Part shown: positions 18,219-27,140 of the stretch, piece by piece
Layout: each line of letters begins with the position of its first letter
Numbering within the stretch: position 1 is the first letter of the stretch
Assembly: GCF_030297155.1 (NCBI RefSeq)
Contig: NZ_AP028067.1
Location: 2,542,001-2,606,000 of the forward strand
DNA: 64,000 nucleotides
Origin: Vibrio sp. FE10
GTDB lineage: Bacteria; Pseudomonadota; Gammaproteobacteria; Enterobacterales; Vibrionaceae
Reading direction: 5' to 3'
Translations under genes and position numbers: made by a program
Notes under the pieces: model-generated
What the model was told of the DNA's origin: nothing
What the model saw: only the letters and a program-made list of their open reading frames with translations
Database searches by the model: none

Positions 18219-18528
18219 CGCTTCAAATAGCCCTTTCATAAACGCCAGAAAAGGAAAAGGGAGGCATCAGCCTCCCTTCAATTCAAATCGTTGAGTTAGG
18301 ACTCAACTTCAGCTTCCGTACGTCTTTTCTTAAATTCCCTATATAGTAATAAGCTCAAAGTCATTACGACTTTTGAAGTTAACCATATCATTAAGAGGAA
18401 CTACCTTAGATTGTGAGTGAAAAGTTACGCTAGTAGTTGAGCATATTTTGTTAAGAAAAATATACTCCGTCAATATTAGCAAACGTTTTCTATAAGGTCA
18501 CCCAAAACAAACCGTACAGCTGCATTAA
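18219..18528. other. Gap between dnaE2 and cheV
   Basis: 310 bp without a supportable gene. It holds the stem-loop listed separately and a perfect 7-bp hairpin GTTGAGT-TAGG-ACTCAAC at 18290-18307 without a T-run. Nothing else was recognised. Confidence 0.5.
18257..18278. terminator. Stem-loop between dnaE2 and cheV
   Basis: Perfect 9-bp stem AAGGGAGGC / GCCTCCCTT with an ATCA loop. The T-rich flank is better on the minus strand (TTTTCCTTTTC), so it may mainly end leftward transcripts; it is the only terminator-like element for dnaE2. Confidence 0.6.
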
Positions 18529-19470
18529 TTATAAAATCTGGCGCATTCGCTCTTGAGTGACTTCAACCAAGAGATCCGGTTGGAATTTAGAAATAAAGCG
18601 GTTACACCCTACTTTCTCAACCATGGCTTCATTGAAACTTCCACTTAATGAAGTATTTAGCGTGATAAACAAGTCATGCATTCTCGGGTCAGTACGCACT
18701 TCATGAGTCAGCTTATAACCGTCCATTTCAGGCATTTCGGCATCGGTGATCATCAGCAATATTTCTTGATTGATGTCTTTGCCTTCGTCACACCAGCCCT
18801 TCAGCAGGTTAAGCGCTTGTAGGCCATCGCAACATTCAATGATGTTCAAACCCAGTTGCGATAAGGTGCCTTTGATCTGATTACGCGCAGTTGAAGAGTC
18901 ATCAACGATAAGTACGTTACGTCCAACCATTTCATTGGCAAGCTGCTCATCTAAGACACCGTCAGAAATCGAAACATCGTAATCGATGATTTCAGCGAGT
19001 ACCTTTTCAACATCAATGATCTCTACGATCTTGTGTTGCTCTTCTTCTTGAATATGCGTGATAGCCGTAAGGTAGTTAGCACGACCCGTTGTCTTTGGCG
19101 GCGGCTGAATTTCAGTCCACGTCGTATTCACGATATTACGCACTTGTCCAACCAAGAAGCCTTGTACGGTTCGGTTATATTCGGTGATGATCAAGTTATT
19201 TTCTTGTGTCTCATCACGAGACGGCGGGAAGCCGATCGCGCTACGTAAATCGATAACAGGCACCGATTCGCCACGTAAAGAAGCCACACCAGTAATATGA
19301 TGGTGAGAACCTGGTAAGCGAGTTAACACTGGCACTTTTAGGACTTCTTTCACTTTAAATACGTTAATCGCAAATAGTTGACGACTATTTAAGCTGAATA
19401 ACAAGAGTTCCAGACGGTTTTCACCGACTAGTTTGGTTCTCTGATCAACCGAATTTAAAACGCCAGACAT
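18529..19470 (-). CDS. cheV: Chemotaxis protein CheV (CheW-receiver fusion)
   Basis: 313-residue cytosolic adaptor linking chemoreceptors to CheA. An N-terminal CheW-like domain (LLFSLNSRQLFAINVFKVKEVL, GVASLRGESVPVIDL) is joined to a C-terminal receiver domain with acidic pocket IVDDS, phospho-acceptor Asp in MITDAEMPEMDG and the conserved Ser/Lys region near the end. ATG 19470 is chosen because AAGGTG lies 6 bp upstream; the frame continues to a TTG at 19488 without support. Vibrio genomes usually carry several cheV paralogues away from the main chemotaxis cluster, and this appears to be one of them, standing alone between dnaE2 and mlc. Confidence 0.93.
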   Translation of the reverse strand: MSGVLNSVDQRTKLVGENRLELLLFSLNSRQLFAINVFKVKEVLKVPVLTRLPGSHHHITGVASLRGESVPVIDLRSAIGFPPSRDETQENNLIITEYNRTVQGFLVGQVRNIVNTTWTEIQPPPKTTGRANYLTAITHIQEEEQHKIVEIIDVEKVLAEIIDYDVSISDGVLDEQLANEMVGRNVLIVDDSSTARNQIKGTLSQLGLNIIECCDGLQALNLLKGWCDEGKDINQEILLMITDAEMPEMDGYKLTHEVRTDPRMHDLFITLNTSLSGSFNEAMVEKVGCNRFISKFQPDLLVEVTQERMRQIL

Positions 19471-19638
19471 ACAACACCTTAGTGACAAATAATAACTGAG
19501 GCTACAATAGCCTACTTCAATAGGTTAAAGCAAAGCGCCATTGCACAGAATGCTTAAACTAAGTACAACAAGTGACGTTATACATAGTTTAAGGAGATGA
19601 TAAGAGTTCGGTAAGGCTATAAGAAGAGTAAAAGAGGT

Positions 19639-20856
19639 TTAACCTTCAATGACTTTCATCAATAATTGACCATCGTATAAAGCTTGTTTAACAAGCGCAG
19701 CGCCTGGCATGGTTGCTTGTTTATAGAATCGAGATTCCACCAGTTCTAAATCTTGATGGTAAACCGATAAACTCTGCTCTTCGATACACTTTTGAATCGC
19801 AGGATACAACACGCTTTTAGCCTGATTGATAACACCACCCACCAAGATTTTCTCAGGGTTGAATAGGTTAATCACAATCGCAATCGCAGAGCCTAGGTAA
19901 CGACCTAATTGTTCAATTACTTCTACCGCTAGTGGGTCACCCGCCGCTGCGGCAGCGCAGATTTGTTCAATCGTGACATCTTCAAACACAGTAAGTGTTG
20001 ATTCTTCACCATTGGCTAATCGCTCTTTGACTTGCTCACGGATCGCCTGCGAGCTCGCCACCGTTTCTAAACAGCCTCGGTTACCGCAATGACAAAGCTT
20101 GCCCTCTTTCTCGATCTGAATATGACCCAATTCACCGATGTTACCGTGACGACCTTGTAGAACTCGGCCATCTAGGATAATCCCAGCACCGACACCATGG
20201 TGAATCGAGATAAGAACTGAATTATCGTTATCTTGTGAGTGACCAAACAGCTTCTCAGCTAATGCCCAAGCTCGAGTATCATTGGCAATGAAGACTGGTA
20301 GACCCGTTTCTTTGTAGATCTCAGGACCCAGCGCTAAGTTTTTAACGTTGTAGTGCGGCATCTGCAGCACAATACCTTGCTCAGAATTCACAAGACCCGG
20401 CAGAGTAACAGCAATACTGGTGACCCTGTCGAGCTGTTCCGCATAGGTTTGGAAAAACTCATCAATCTCATGCAGAAGACGAGCAAGTACATCCTCTTGG
20501 TCACGCTCGTGAATATCAATCTTAGTATCGATAAGCACATCGCCACCCAGTTCATGAAGCGCGATCGTGAGATACCCACGACCAAGACGCATCGACAGAA
20601 ACTGCCAACCTTCATTATTGGTTTGCAAACCCACAGCAGGACGTCCACGAGTCGTGGCTTCTTGAACCGTCGTCTCATGGATAAGGTGGGCTTCAATAAG
20701 TTCGCGGGTAATTTTAGTAATACTCGCCGGAGCCAACTCACTTTGCTTGGACAGTTCGATACGAGAAATAGGACCTTTAAGGTCAATTAGTTTATATACA
20801 CGACCAGCATTGACCTGTTTGATATGATCAATATGGCCCGGTTGAGCCATGTACAT
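19639..20856 (-). CDS. mlc: ROK-family glucose-responsive repressor Mlc
   Basis: 405-residue transcriptional repressor of the ROK family. The N-terminal QPGHID(H/Q)IKQ and winged helix ISRIELSKQSELAPASITKITRELIEAHL (about 30-60) match E. coli Mlc closely, as does RGRPAVGL; the zinc-binding motif HCGNRGCLET and the sugar-kinase-like fold follow. By family knowledge Mlc represses ptsG and other PTS genes and is sequestered at the membrane by dephosphorylated PtsG EIIB. The target ptsG lies 6 kb away in this window. GGAG 7 bp before ATG 20856 supports this start; an internal ATG two codons on is possible. A palindrome 36 bp upstream suggests autoregulation. Confidence 0.93.
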   Translation of the reverse strand: MYMAQPGHIDHIKQVNAGRVYKLIDLKGPISRIELSKQSELAPASITKITRELIEAHLIHETTVQEATTRGRPAVGLQTNNEGWQFLSMRLGRGYLTIALHELGGDVLIDTKIDIHERDQEDVLARLLHEIDEFFQTYAEQLDRVTSIAVTLPGLVNSEQGIVLQMPHYNVKNLALGPEIYKETGLPVFIANDTRAWALAEKLFGHSQDNDNSVLISIHHGVGAGIILDGRVLQGRHGNIGELGHIQIEKEGKLCHCGNRGCLETVASSQAIREQVKERLANGEESTLTVFEDVTIEQICAAAAAGDPLAVEVIEQLGRYLGSAIAIVINLFNPEKILVGGVINQAKSVLYPAIQKCIEEQSLSVYHQDLELVESRFYKQATMPGAALVKQALYDGQLLMKVIEG

Positions 20857-20891
20857 TTTACGCTCCAGAAATCATCAACGGGTTAATTTTT

Positions 20892-20907
20892 TTACTTTGC
20901 GAAGTAA
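20892..20907. promoter_or_regulatory. Candidate Mlc operator upstream of mlc
   Basis: Perfect palindrome TTACTT-TGCG-AAGTAA, located 36 bp before the mlc start. Its AT-rich arms around a GCG-like centre resemble Mlc/NagC operators, consistent with autoregulation. Confidence 0.5.
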
Positions 20908-21176
20908 TTGTGAAGTGACTTGGTATATCGCCGTGACCAGTATCACGTATATACATGAATCTTTGTGTATCTAGTCAAATAGTTTAAGAAAAATTAACAC
21001 CCACATCGATAATTTGAGACTTAATTTTCAGAAAAAAACATCGCGTTTGAGTCCTAAATTCAATAAATAACAGCAAATACAGAAATATCTTCCTAGCTCC
21101 CAATAAATTATCAATTAATGCATATACTTAATTCTGTCTTGTACAAGATTTTCTAGGTCTCACCTTCGGAGCATTC
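20908..21176. other. Intergenic region between divergent mlc and pykA
   Basis: AT-rich promoter region of two divergent genes. No ORF, repeat or unambiguous promoter was recognised apart from the mlc-proximal palindrome. Confidence 0.4.
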
Positions 21177-22625
21177 ATGACATCAGAATTAAGAAAAACA
21201 AAAATCGTCACCACTTTAGGACCATCAACAGATAAAGGTAACGTCCTTGAAGAGATCATCAAAGCCGGCGCCAATATCGTCCGCATGAACTTCTCTCACG
21301 GCAGCAGCGATGACCATATTCAACGCGCTGAAAAAGTCCGAGCAATAGCGAAAAAGTTCGGCACTCAAATCGCAATCCTCGGCGACTTACAAGGTCCCAA
21401 GATTCGAGTCTCTACTTTTAAAGACGGCAAAATCCAACTCGCCGTGGGCGACAAGTTCACGCTCGACAGTAGCCTAGGTTTAGGTGAGGGCAATCAAGAA
21501 GCCGTAGGCCTCGATTACAAAGAATTACCAAACGATGTGTCAGCTGGCGACATTCTGTTGCTTGATGATGGTCGTGTTCAACTGAAAATCACCGAAGTTG
21601 AAGGCTGTCGCGTTCATACTGAAGTCACCATTGGTGGCCCACTGTCGAATAACAAAGGCATCAACAAGAAAGGCGGTGGACTGTCTGCAGAAGCGCTCAC
21701 CGACAAAGACAAGCGAGACATCATCACCGCAGCTCAAATCCAAGTCGACTATTTGGCCGTGTCTTTCCCACGCAACGGCGCAGACATGCACTACGCTCGT
21801 CAGTTAGCGCGAGAAGCAGGATTAGAAGCTCACCTTGTCGCTAAAGTGGAACGAGCAGAGACCGTTGCCACTGTTGAGAACATGGATGACATCATAATGG
21901 CCTCAGATGTCGTCATGGTGGCCCGTGGTGACCTCGGAGTGGAAATTGGTGACCCAGAGTTGGTTGGAGTACAAAAACAGCTTATACGCCGTGCTAGAGC
22001 TCTTAATCGAACAGTGATCACCGCAACTCAAATGATGGAATCGATGATCTCCGCGCCAATGCCAACTCGTGCAGAAGTAATGGATGTCGCCAACGCCGTA
22101 CTAGACGGCACCGATGCCGTGATGCTTTCAGGTGAAACCGCAGCGGGCGATTACCCTGTTGAAACCGTGAAATCAATGGCCGAAGTGTGTATCGGCGCTG
22201 AAAAGATGGCGGGCATTAACAACCAGTCTAACTACCGTATTGACCGCACCTTTGTGACGGCTGAAGAAACCGTCTCCATGGCAACCATCTACTCTGCAAA
22301 CCATATGGAAGGTATTAAAGGTGTCGTGACTCTAACCGAATCAGGCCGCACTGCATTGATGATGTCACGCCTAAGTGCCGATATGCCAATCTATGCGCTG
22401 TCTCGTAACGAAGGGACGCTGAACCGCTGTACTTTGTATCGAGGAGTTACCCCTATCTACTTCGAGACAGAAGCCGAAGACAGCTTTGATATCGCACTGT
22501 CAACGCTCACTTGCTTGAAAGAGAAAGGACACCTTAAGTTTGGTGACCTAGTGATCGTCACTCAAGGCGACATTATGGATGTGGCGGGATCAACTAACTG
22601 TATGAGAATCCTACCTGTCACCTAA
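21177..22625 (+). CDS. pykA: Pyruvate kinase, PykA type
   Basis: 482-residue cytosolic enzyme converting phosphoenolpyruvate and ADP to pyruvate and ATP. It aligns throughout with E. coli PykA (type II, AMP-activated) rather than Pyk[39 protein letters not shown] and [22 protein letters not shown] are PykA-type. The active-site signature reads [11 protein letters not shown], and [11 protein letters not shown] and [10 protein letters not shown] are intact. GGAG lies 7 bp before the ATG. Monocistronic, divergent from mlc, ended by a bidirectional terminator. A second pyruvate kinase is expected elsewhere in the genome. Confidence 0.95.
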   Translation: MTSELRKTKIVTTLGPSTDKGNVLEEIIKAGANIVRMNFSHGSSDDHIQRAEKVRAIAKKFGTQIAILGDLQGPKIRVSTFKDGKIQLAVGDKFTLDSSLGLGEGNQEAVGLDYKELPNDVSAGDILLLDDGRVQLKITEVEGCRVHTEVTIGGPLSNNKGINKKGGGLSAEALTDKDKRDIITAAQIQVDYLAVSFPRNGADMHYARQLAREAGLEAHLVAKVERAETVATVENMDDIIMASDVVMVARGDLGVEIGDPELVGVQKQLIRRARALNRTVITATQMMESMISAPMPTRAEVMDVANAVLDGTDAVMLSGETAAGDYPVETVKSMAEVCIGAEKMAGINNQSNYRIDRTFVTAEETVSMATIYSANHMEGIKGVVTLTESGRTALMMSRLSADMPIYALSRNEGTLNRCTLYRGVTPIYFETEAEDSFDIALSTLTCLKEKGHLKFGDLVIVTQGDIMDVAGSTNCMRILPVT

Positions 22626-22680
22626 CAGGGTTGTATTCGATTAGGTCAGTTCGTTGATAAACGTCCCTACCAAGATCAAA

Positions 22681-22715
22681 AAAGGGTTATTGAACTAAGT
22701 TCAGTAACCCTTTTT
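22681..22715. terminator. Bidirectional terminator after pykA
   Basis: 15-bp stem AAAGGGTTATTGAAC / GTTCAGTAACCCTTT (one G-T pair) with a 3-nt loop, flanked by A and T runs; serves pykA and the convergent patatin gene. Confidence 0.92.
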
Positions 22716-22754
22716 CACTTCAGAACATTGTCAGCTCATTGCGTACTAACTTTC

Positions 22755-22814
22755 AAATTCGAGTATTACTTATCAATTTCGAGTACTACTTAGCAATTTC
22801 GAATATTACTTATC
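22755..22814. repeat. Three 20-bp tandem repeats overlapping the patatin stop codon
   Basis: Consecutive units 22755-22774, 22775-22794 and 22795-22814, consensus AAWTTCGARTAYTACTTATC, differing at few positions. The third unit contains the stop codon of the leftward patatin-like gene, so the repeat extends from the end of the gene into its 3' UTR. Confidence 0.9.
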
Positions 22815-24020
22815 AGCAGTACTAGTCACCAACTGTGGCATATGTGAGCTACGAGCGTTTTCCGTTGAAGTATAAGTTTCTACAAATCGGTAACCCGCCT
22901 CTAACCCCAAGTCGTAATCGTGCAGCAAATCTTCCTTATCACTCATCAAAGAGCTCGACTTAAGCGGTTTGCTAGGTGCGATTTGAACAACAAACGCATC
23001 GTCCGGTGGAGAATTCAAAAAGTCTTGAGTTAATGAGTAGGTCTGATAATGAACCATCAACATGTCAGCTAAGCCAGAATCAAACTTATCGCCAATCAAA
23101 TGACTTAAACGATAAATATCATCAGCACCAAATAGCCATCGTCCGCCATTGAGCAGATCAAGGTGCCCTCTATCGCGCTTTTGCTCCTTTGAACGGAGAA
23201 TTTGCTGCTGAAAGAACGACGTCCAATCGGTTTTCCACTGTTCCACTTTTTGTTGCCAATGGTCTTGCACACTATCAAACGACTCACGGAACCATTCCAA
23301 CTCTTCTGCCGATATTGGCTTAGGTGCTTTCACTAAGGCGTGTTTACGTTGAATCTCATTGGATAGTTCAGCCCCCTCTTCCAATACAGGCTCTGTACGT
23401 ATCACGACTATTGAGCGAGCTTGCCTACGCCATGCTTCTTGCACAGGAATAGACGCAGACACACCACCGTCAACATAAGCACTGTCGCCAATGAAGATTT
23501 CATCATTGTACAAACGAGGGATGGCACAGGTCGCAATCATCACTTTGTACCAGTCTTCTCCCATCAACGGAAAATAATGGTCTCGTAAGTCTTTGGAATC
23601 GGTTACTGCTGCAGAGAAATGTCGGTCACCTAAGGTTTGTCGTCCCAAATCAAGATCAAGCTTGTATGGGTAAGCCATGATTTGTTCTAAGGCCCATTCT
23701 AAACCTAAGTTCTGGCGCTTTCGTATATAGGAGAAAAGATTGAAGAATTCTGGAGCCGTCGTTAAATCAAGAACGAAAGAACGACCTAGCCCTTTATCCC
23801 GGCACAGATAGGCACACAAATTAAGCGCACCCGCTGAGGTGCCAAAGAATTCGTCGAAGGGGTCAAAATTAGAAAGAAGAAATGCGTCCAGCACACCAGC
23901 CGTAAAAATACTTCGCTGTCCGCCGCCTTGGGCAACCAGTGCTGTTTTTCCAGCAATAAACTTAGCGTAGTAATCTAAGTCTATTGCCGAATCAATATTG
24001 GTTATAATCCCACTATTCAT
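22806..24020 (-). CDS. Patatin-like phospholipase family protein
   Basis: 404-residue predicted lipid acyl hydrolase. The oxyanion glycine run QGGGQR (31-36), nucleophile elbow GTSAG (Ser62) and catalytic Asp in VDGGVS (Asp184) form the expected Ser-Asp dyad. There is no signal peptide, so it is probably cytosolic or peripherally membrane bound, like bacterial YjjU-type patatins, which it resembles in length and in its C-terminal extension. Substrate not known. AGGGA lies 5-6 bp before the ATG. A 29-residue membrane peptide gene ends 41 bp upstream on the same strand and may be co-transcribed. The stop codon lies in a tandem repeat. Confidence 0.88.
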   Translation of the reverse strand: MNSGIITNIDSAIDLDYYAKFIAGKTALVAQGGGQRSIFTAGVLDAFLLSNFDPFDEFFGTSAGALNLCAYLCRDKGLGRSFVLDLTTAPEFFNLFSYIRKRQNLGLEWALEQIMAYPYKLDLDLGRQTLGDRHFSAAVTDSKDLRDHYFPLMGEDWYKVMIATCAIPRLYNDEIFIGDSAYVDGGVSASIPVQEAWRRQARSIVVIRTEPVLEEGAELSNEIQRKHALVKAPKPISAEELEWFRESFDSVQDHWQQKVEQWKTDWTSFFQQQILRSKEQKRDRGHLDLLNGGRWLFGADDIYRLSHLIGDKFDSGLADMLMVHYQTYSLTQDFLNSPPDDAFVVQIAPSKPLKSSSLMSDKEDLLHDYDLGLEAGYRFVETYTSTENARSSHMPQLVTSTADK

Positions 24021-24061
24021 TATTCCCTGAGTATAAAAACTCAGCCTCGCAATAGATGGTA

Positions 24062-24151
24062 TTAGCTACCAATCGCAATAAAGCCAAATGAAAGAATGAT
24101 GGTGTAGATTACTACCGTTATTTGTAGAGCATTTTTCAGATTATGGTCCAT
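24062..24151 (-). CDS. ynhF: YnhF-like 29-residue membrane peptide
   Basis: A short ORF encoding MDHNLKNALQITV followed by a single hydrophobic segment and ending FIAIGS. AGAGGTG lies 3 bp before the ATG. Compared with E. coli YnhF as I recall it (29 residues, opening MSTDLKFSLVTTI), it has the same length, the same (D/N)LK-x-(A/S)L-x-x-T core and the same single transmembrane helix, so I assign it to that family. E. coli YnhF is a known small inner-membrane protein of unknown function. It sits 41 bp upstream of the patatin-like gene with no terminator between. Confidence 0.72.
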   Translation of the reverse strand: MDHNLKNALQITVVIYTIILSFGFIAIGS

Positions 24152-24296
24152 AAACACCTCTGGCTTATTATTAATTTGTCGAGTCTCTATTTAAGTATTA
24201 TCAGGTGTGTGAAGTATCTTCAAGAATCGTCGAAATTAGTCGCACAATATTGATGTAACCATCACAATTAGTCAGCGTATGGATAAGGATATACTC

Positions 24297-24890
24297 ATGA
24301 ATAACAAAGCAAATATGATTGCGCTTGTTGCGCTAATTTCCGCTTCAAACTTGTATGCAGCACCGGAAATTATTATCACTCCGATGATTGGTTATACCGG
24401 TGGTGGTAGCGTCGAAGATCAGGATGGTAATACTTATGACATGGAAGGTTCAGAAAACTACACCTTCGCCATTGAAACTCCACTTGAGAAAGGTCGCATC
24501 GGCTTTTTCTATTCCAATCAGAGCTCTGAACTAGAAACACTCAACCTAAGCTCCTCAATTCAATACCTGCACCTTCAAAGCAGTATCTACTACCCTGCAT
24601 CCCCTGTATTGTCTGGGTATCTAGGGTTAGGTCTTGGAGCGTCTTACGTTGATGTCGACTGGGCGAAAGATAAATATGGCTTCTCAACCTCGATCTTCGG
24701 CGGTTTGGAGTACAAATTTAGCGACCGCTTAGCATTGAACACACAAGTACGTTGGTTAGGCACGGTTGTCGACAACGATACATCCGGCGTTTGTAACGTG
24801 CCGAGCAATGGCCAAGACTGCATTATCCGCTTTGATACCGACTGGATGAACCAATTCCAAGCCAATGTTGGATTGAGTTTTACCTTCTAG
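24297..24890 (+). CDS. Predicted outer-membrane beta-barrel protein
   Basis: 197 residues with a signal peptide (cleavage near YAA-PEI, residue 18) and about eight amphipathic strands, ending in Phe (VGLSFTF), consistent with an OmpA/OmpW-sized outer-membrane barrel. Alternating segments such as RIGFFYSNQSS, SGYLGLGLGASYVDV, IFGGLEYKFSDRL and LNTQVRWLGTV support this. Two cysteines (VCNVPSNGQDC) could form a loop disulfide. ATG 24297 is chosen because AAGGATA lies 6 bp upstream and the signal peptide then starts cleanly; an in-frame ATG at 24279 has no such site. I do not recognise a specific family. Confidence 0.75.
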   Translation: MNNKANMIALVALISASNLYAAPEIIITPMIGYTGGGSVEDQDGNTYDMEGSENYTFAIETPLEKGRIGFFYSNQSSELETLNLSSSIQYLHLQSSIYYPASPVLSGYLGLGLGASYVDVDWAKDKYGFSTSIFGGLEYKFSDRLALNTQVRWLGTVVDNDTSGVCNVPSNGQDCIIRFDTDWMNQFQANVGLSFTF

Positions 24891-24943
24891 GTTGAGTCCC
24901 AATATTGGATCAATAAGCCTTTAGCCTAGAAGTATTCTAACGA

Positions 24944-24979
24944 AATGAAAAAACCAGCTTGATGCTGGCTTTTTCATTA
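24944..24979. terminator. Bidirectional terminator between two outer-membrane protein genes
   Basis: Long stem AATGAAAAAACCAGC / GCTGGCTTTTTCATT with one mismatch, 5-nt loop and T-rich exits on both strands. Confidence 0.85.
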
Positions 24980-25001
24980 TAAAAACGGTTTTCAGTTCAA
25001 C

Positions 25002-25406
25002 TTAGAACTTGTAGGTCACACCCAGTGCGCCGCCTATTTGTAACTCAACACCTTTATACATGTCGAGCTCAGGATGAACTTGTGCGTAAGCATTCCAACC
25101 TTCGTAGAAATTCACTTTCACGCCTAACGGCACTCGCAAACCAAAATCATCATTCCATTCAGCCCAAGCACCTGCACCAACATACCAACTTAAAGGCGCT
25201 TCAGTCTCAAACTGACCACGCTTAAAAATATAATCGAATGCTGCACCATCATTACCAACTGTGGCGCGATACTTCTGATCAAACTCAACAACAACACTTA
25301 GATCTTGGTCGACGGCTAAGCCAACTTCTAGGTTTGGAGTTTCAGAAGCATGAGCTAGCGAGGCTCCGCTGCAGCACATAAGGCCAATTAGGTAACGATG
25401 TTTCAT
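25002..25406 (-). CDS. Small predicted outer-membrane or periplasmic beta-strand protein
   Basis: 134 residues with a signal peptide (cleavage near AHA-SET, residue 20) and a C-terminal strand ending in aromatic Phe (GALGVTYKF). The repeated alternating pattern (LEVGLAVDQDLSVVVEF, WYVGAGAWAEWND, RVPLGVKVNFYEGW, VELQIGGALGV) suggests six to eight strands, small for an outer-membrane barrel. I do not recognise the family and infer no function. It faces the other barrel gene (24297) across a shared terminator; the two are not similar in sequence by eye. Confidence 0.65.
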   Translation of the reverse strand: MKHRYLIGLMCCSGASLAHASETPNLEVGLAVDQDLSVVVEFDQKYRATVGNDGAAFDYIFKRGQFETEAPLSWYVGAGAWAEWNDDFGLRVPLGVKVNFYEGWNAYAQVHPELDMYKGVELQIGGALGVTYKF

Positions 25407-25584
25407 AGTATTCTCAGACTGTTTTAAAAAACGGTAGATTACTTAAATCACAATGGATGTTGTCATCATAAAGTTAAAGATAAGAGGTACCCAAAGCGGG
25501 TAATTGAGCATCAGAACATTGAGCTGTTCGATAACCGATTGAGTGCAAAAGAATAAGTGCAGGAAGGACTTTCATAACTAAGAA

Positions 25585-25614
25585 AACAAAAAAGGAGGCC
25601 TTTCGGCCTCCTTT
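25585..25614 (-). terminator. Terminator after ptsG
   Basis: Perfect 10-bp stem AAAGGAGGCC / GGCCTCCTTT with a 4-nt loop; a T-run follows on the leftward transcript. Confidence 0.92.
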
Positions 25615-25634
25615 CAATTTATTGAATCAGTGAA

Positions 25635-27065
25635 TTAACCGTTGTTACGGATCCACTCATCCATGTCTGTCTTAAGGTTGTCAGACTTAGTACCGAAGAT
25701 AGCTTGTACGCCACCAGCAACTACAACAACACCTGCAGCGCCTAGTTTCTTCAGTTTGTCTTGGTCAACAACTGCTGTATCAGCAACTGCTACACGTAGA
25801 CGAGTAATACAAGCGTCAAGACCAGTGATGTTCGCTTTGCCACCGAATGCAGCAACTAACTCACCAGCAAGCTCTGTACCAGTTGCAACGATTTCGTCTT
25901 CTGACTCGTCTTCGCGACCTGGAGTTTTAAGGTCAAGTGCTTTAATCACAGTGCGGAATACGATGTAGTAAATTGCAGCGTAAGCAATACCACATACAAC
26001 CATTAGGCCCATCTTAGACGCGTTGCCAGATAGAACTAGGAAGTCGATTAGACCGTGTGAGAAAGATGTACCGTGTACAAAACCTAGAGTGTTCGCAAGA
26101 ACGTATGCAGAACCAGCTAGTAGAGCATGGATTGCGTACAGAACAGGAGCAACGAATAGGAATGAGAATTCGATTGGTTCAGTGATACCCGTTAGGAATG
26201 AAGTTAACGCAGCAGAAGCCATGATACCCATTACTTTAGCGCGGTTTTCAGGTTTAGCTGAATGTGCAATCGCGATTGCAGCAGCAGGTAGACCGAACAT
26301 CTTGAACATGTAACCACCAGCTAGCTGACCGAAGCCATTGCCCGCTGCACGAGATGCGTCATCAGCAACTAGGTAACAAGTAAGAACACCGTTTTGAGTT
26401 TCGCCAGCAGCGTTTACACAAGTACCAGCTTCAAAGAAGAAAGGTACGTTCCAAACGTGGTGAAGACCAAATGGAATTAGAGAACGCTCAACGATACCGT
26501 AGATACCAAACGCCACTTGTGGGTTTTGGTGAGCAGCCCAATCAGAGAACGCAGAGATAGCGCCGCCAACTGGTGGCCATACTACAGATAGTAGGATTGC
26601 TAGACCAATCGCAGAGAAACCTGTGATGATTGGCACGGCACGCTTACCAGCGAAGAAGCCTAAGTACTCTGGTAGTTGAATACGGAAGAAACGGTTGAAT
26701 GCCCAAGCAGCAACACCACCGACTAGGATACCACCTAGTACACCAGTATCGATTTTATCAACGCCCATTACACCAGCCATTACGCCAAGTGTAGCAGTCA
26801 TGATGCCGTAACCAACGATAGCAGCTAGACCAGCTACACCATCGTTGTTAGTAAAGCCAAGTGCAACACCTACTGCGAACAGCAGTGCCATTTGACCGAA
26901 TACTGAACCACCAGCTTGTTCCATTAAGTTTGAAACAATTTCTGGAATGAAAGGAAGATCTGCTGCACCGACACCTAGCAAAATACCCGCAACTGGTAAA
27001 ACTGATACTGGTAGCATCAGAGACTTACCAACTTTCTGCAGGCTAGCAAAAAGGTTCTTAAACAT
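25635..27065 (-). CDS. ptsG: PTS glucose transporter subunit IICB
   Basis: 476-residue inner-membrane permease that takes up and phosphorylates glucose with phosphate from EIIA-Glc. The N-terminal IIC domain ([20 protein letters not shown], about 10 membrane segments, [10 protein letters not shown] sugar-site region, [18 protein letters not shown]) is joined to a C-terminal IIB domain with the phosphorylated Cys419 in [10 protein letters not shown]. Length equals E. coli PtsG (477). In this window it follows tatD in the same order as E. coli, but a tatD terminator-sized gap and its own leader separate it. A candidate Mlc operator and a structured leader lie upstream. CAGGAG precedes the ATG. 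Confidence 0.95.
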   Translation of the reverse strand: MFKNLFASLQKVGKSLMLPVSVLPVAGILLGVGAADLPFIPEIVSNLMEQAGGSVFGQMALLFAVGVALGFTNNDGVAGLAAIVGYGIMTATLGVMAGVMGVDKIDTGVLGGILVGGVAAWAFNRFFRIQLPEYLGFFAGKRAVPIITGFSAIGLAILLSVVWPPVGGAISAFSDWAAHQNPQVAFGIYGIVERSLIPFGLHHVWNVPFFFEAGTCVNAAGETQNGVLTCYLVADDASRAAGNGFGQLAGGYMFKMFGLPAAAIAIAHSAKPENRAKVMGIMASAALTSFLTGITEPIEFSFLFVAPVLYAIHALLAGSAYVLANTLGFVHGTSFSHGLIDFLVLSGNASKMGLMVVCGIAYAAIYYIVFRTVIKALDLKTPGREDESEDEIVATGTELAGELVAAFGGKANITGLDACITRLRVAVADTAVVDQDKLKKLGAAGVVVVAGGVQAIFGTKSDNLKTDMDEWIRNNG

Positions 27066-27100
27066 GTTTATGCTCCTGATAAAGATAAAATAATTATATG

Positions 27101-27140
27101 GGTCCTAACGGCACACCCCCGTAGCCTATATGTTAGCACC
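27101..27140 (-). promoter_or_regulatory. Stable hairpin in the predicted ptsG 5' leader
   Basis: GGTCCTAAC (27101-27109) pairs with GTTAGCACC (27132-27140) with one mismatch; inner GGC/GCC pairing extends it. It lies 36-75 bp before the ptsG start, inside the expected leader. Function unknown. Confidence 0.5.

Noticed and set aside
26023..26313. ORFs antisense to ptsG
   Set aside because: Shadow frames caused by the Ala/Gly-rich codon usage of a membrane protein gene.
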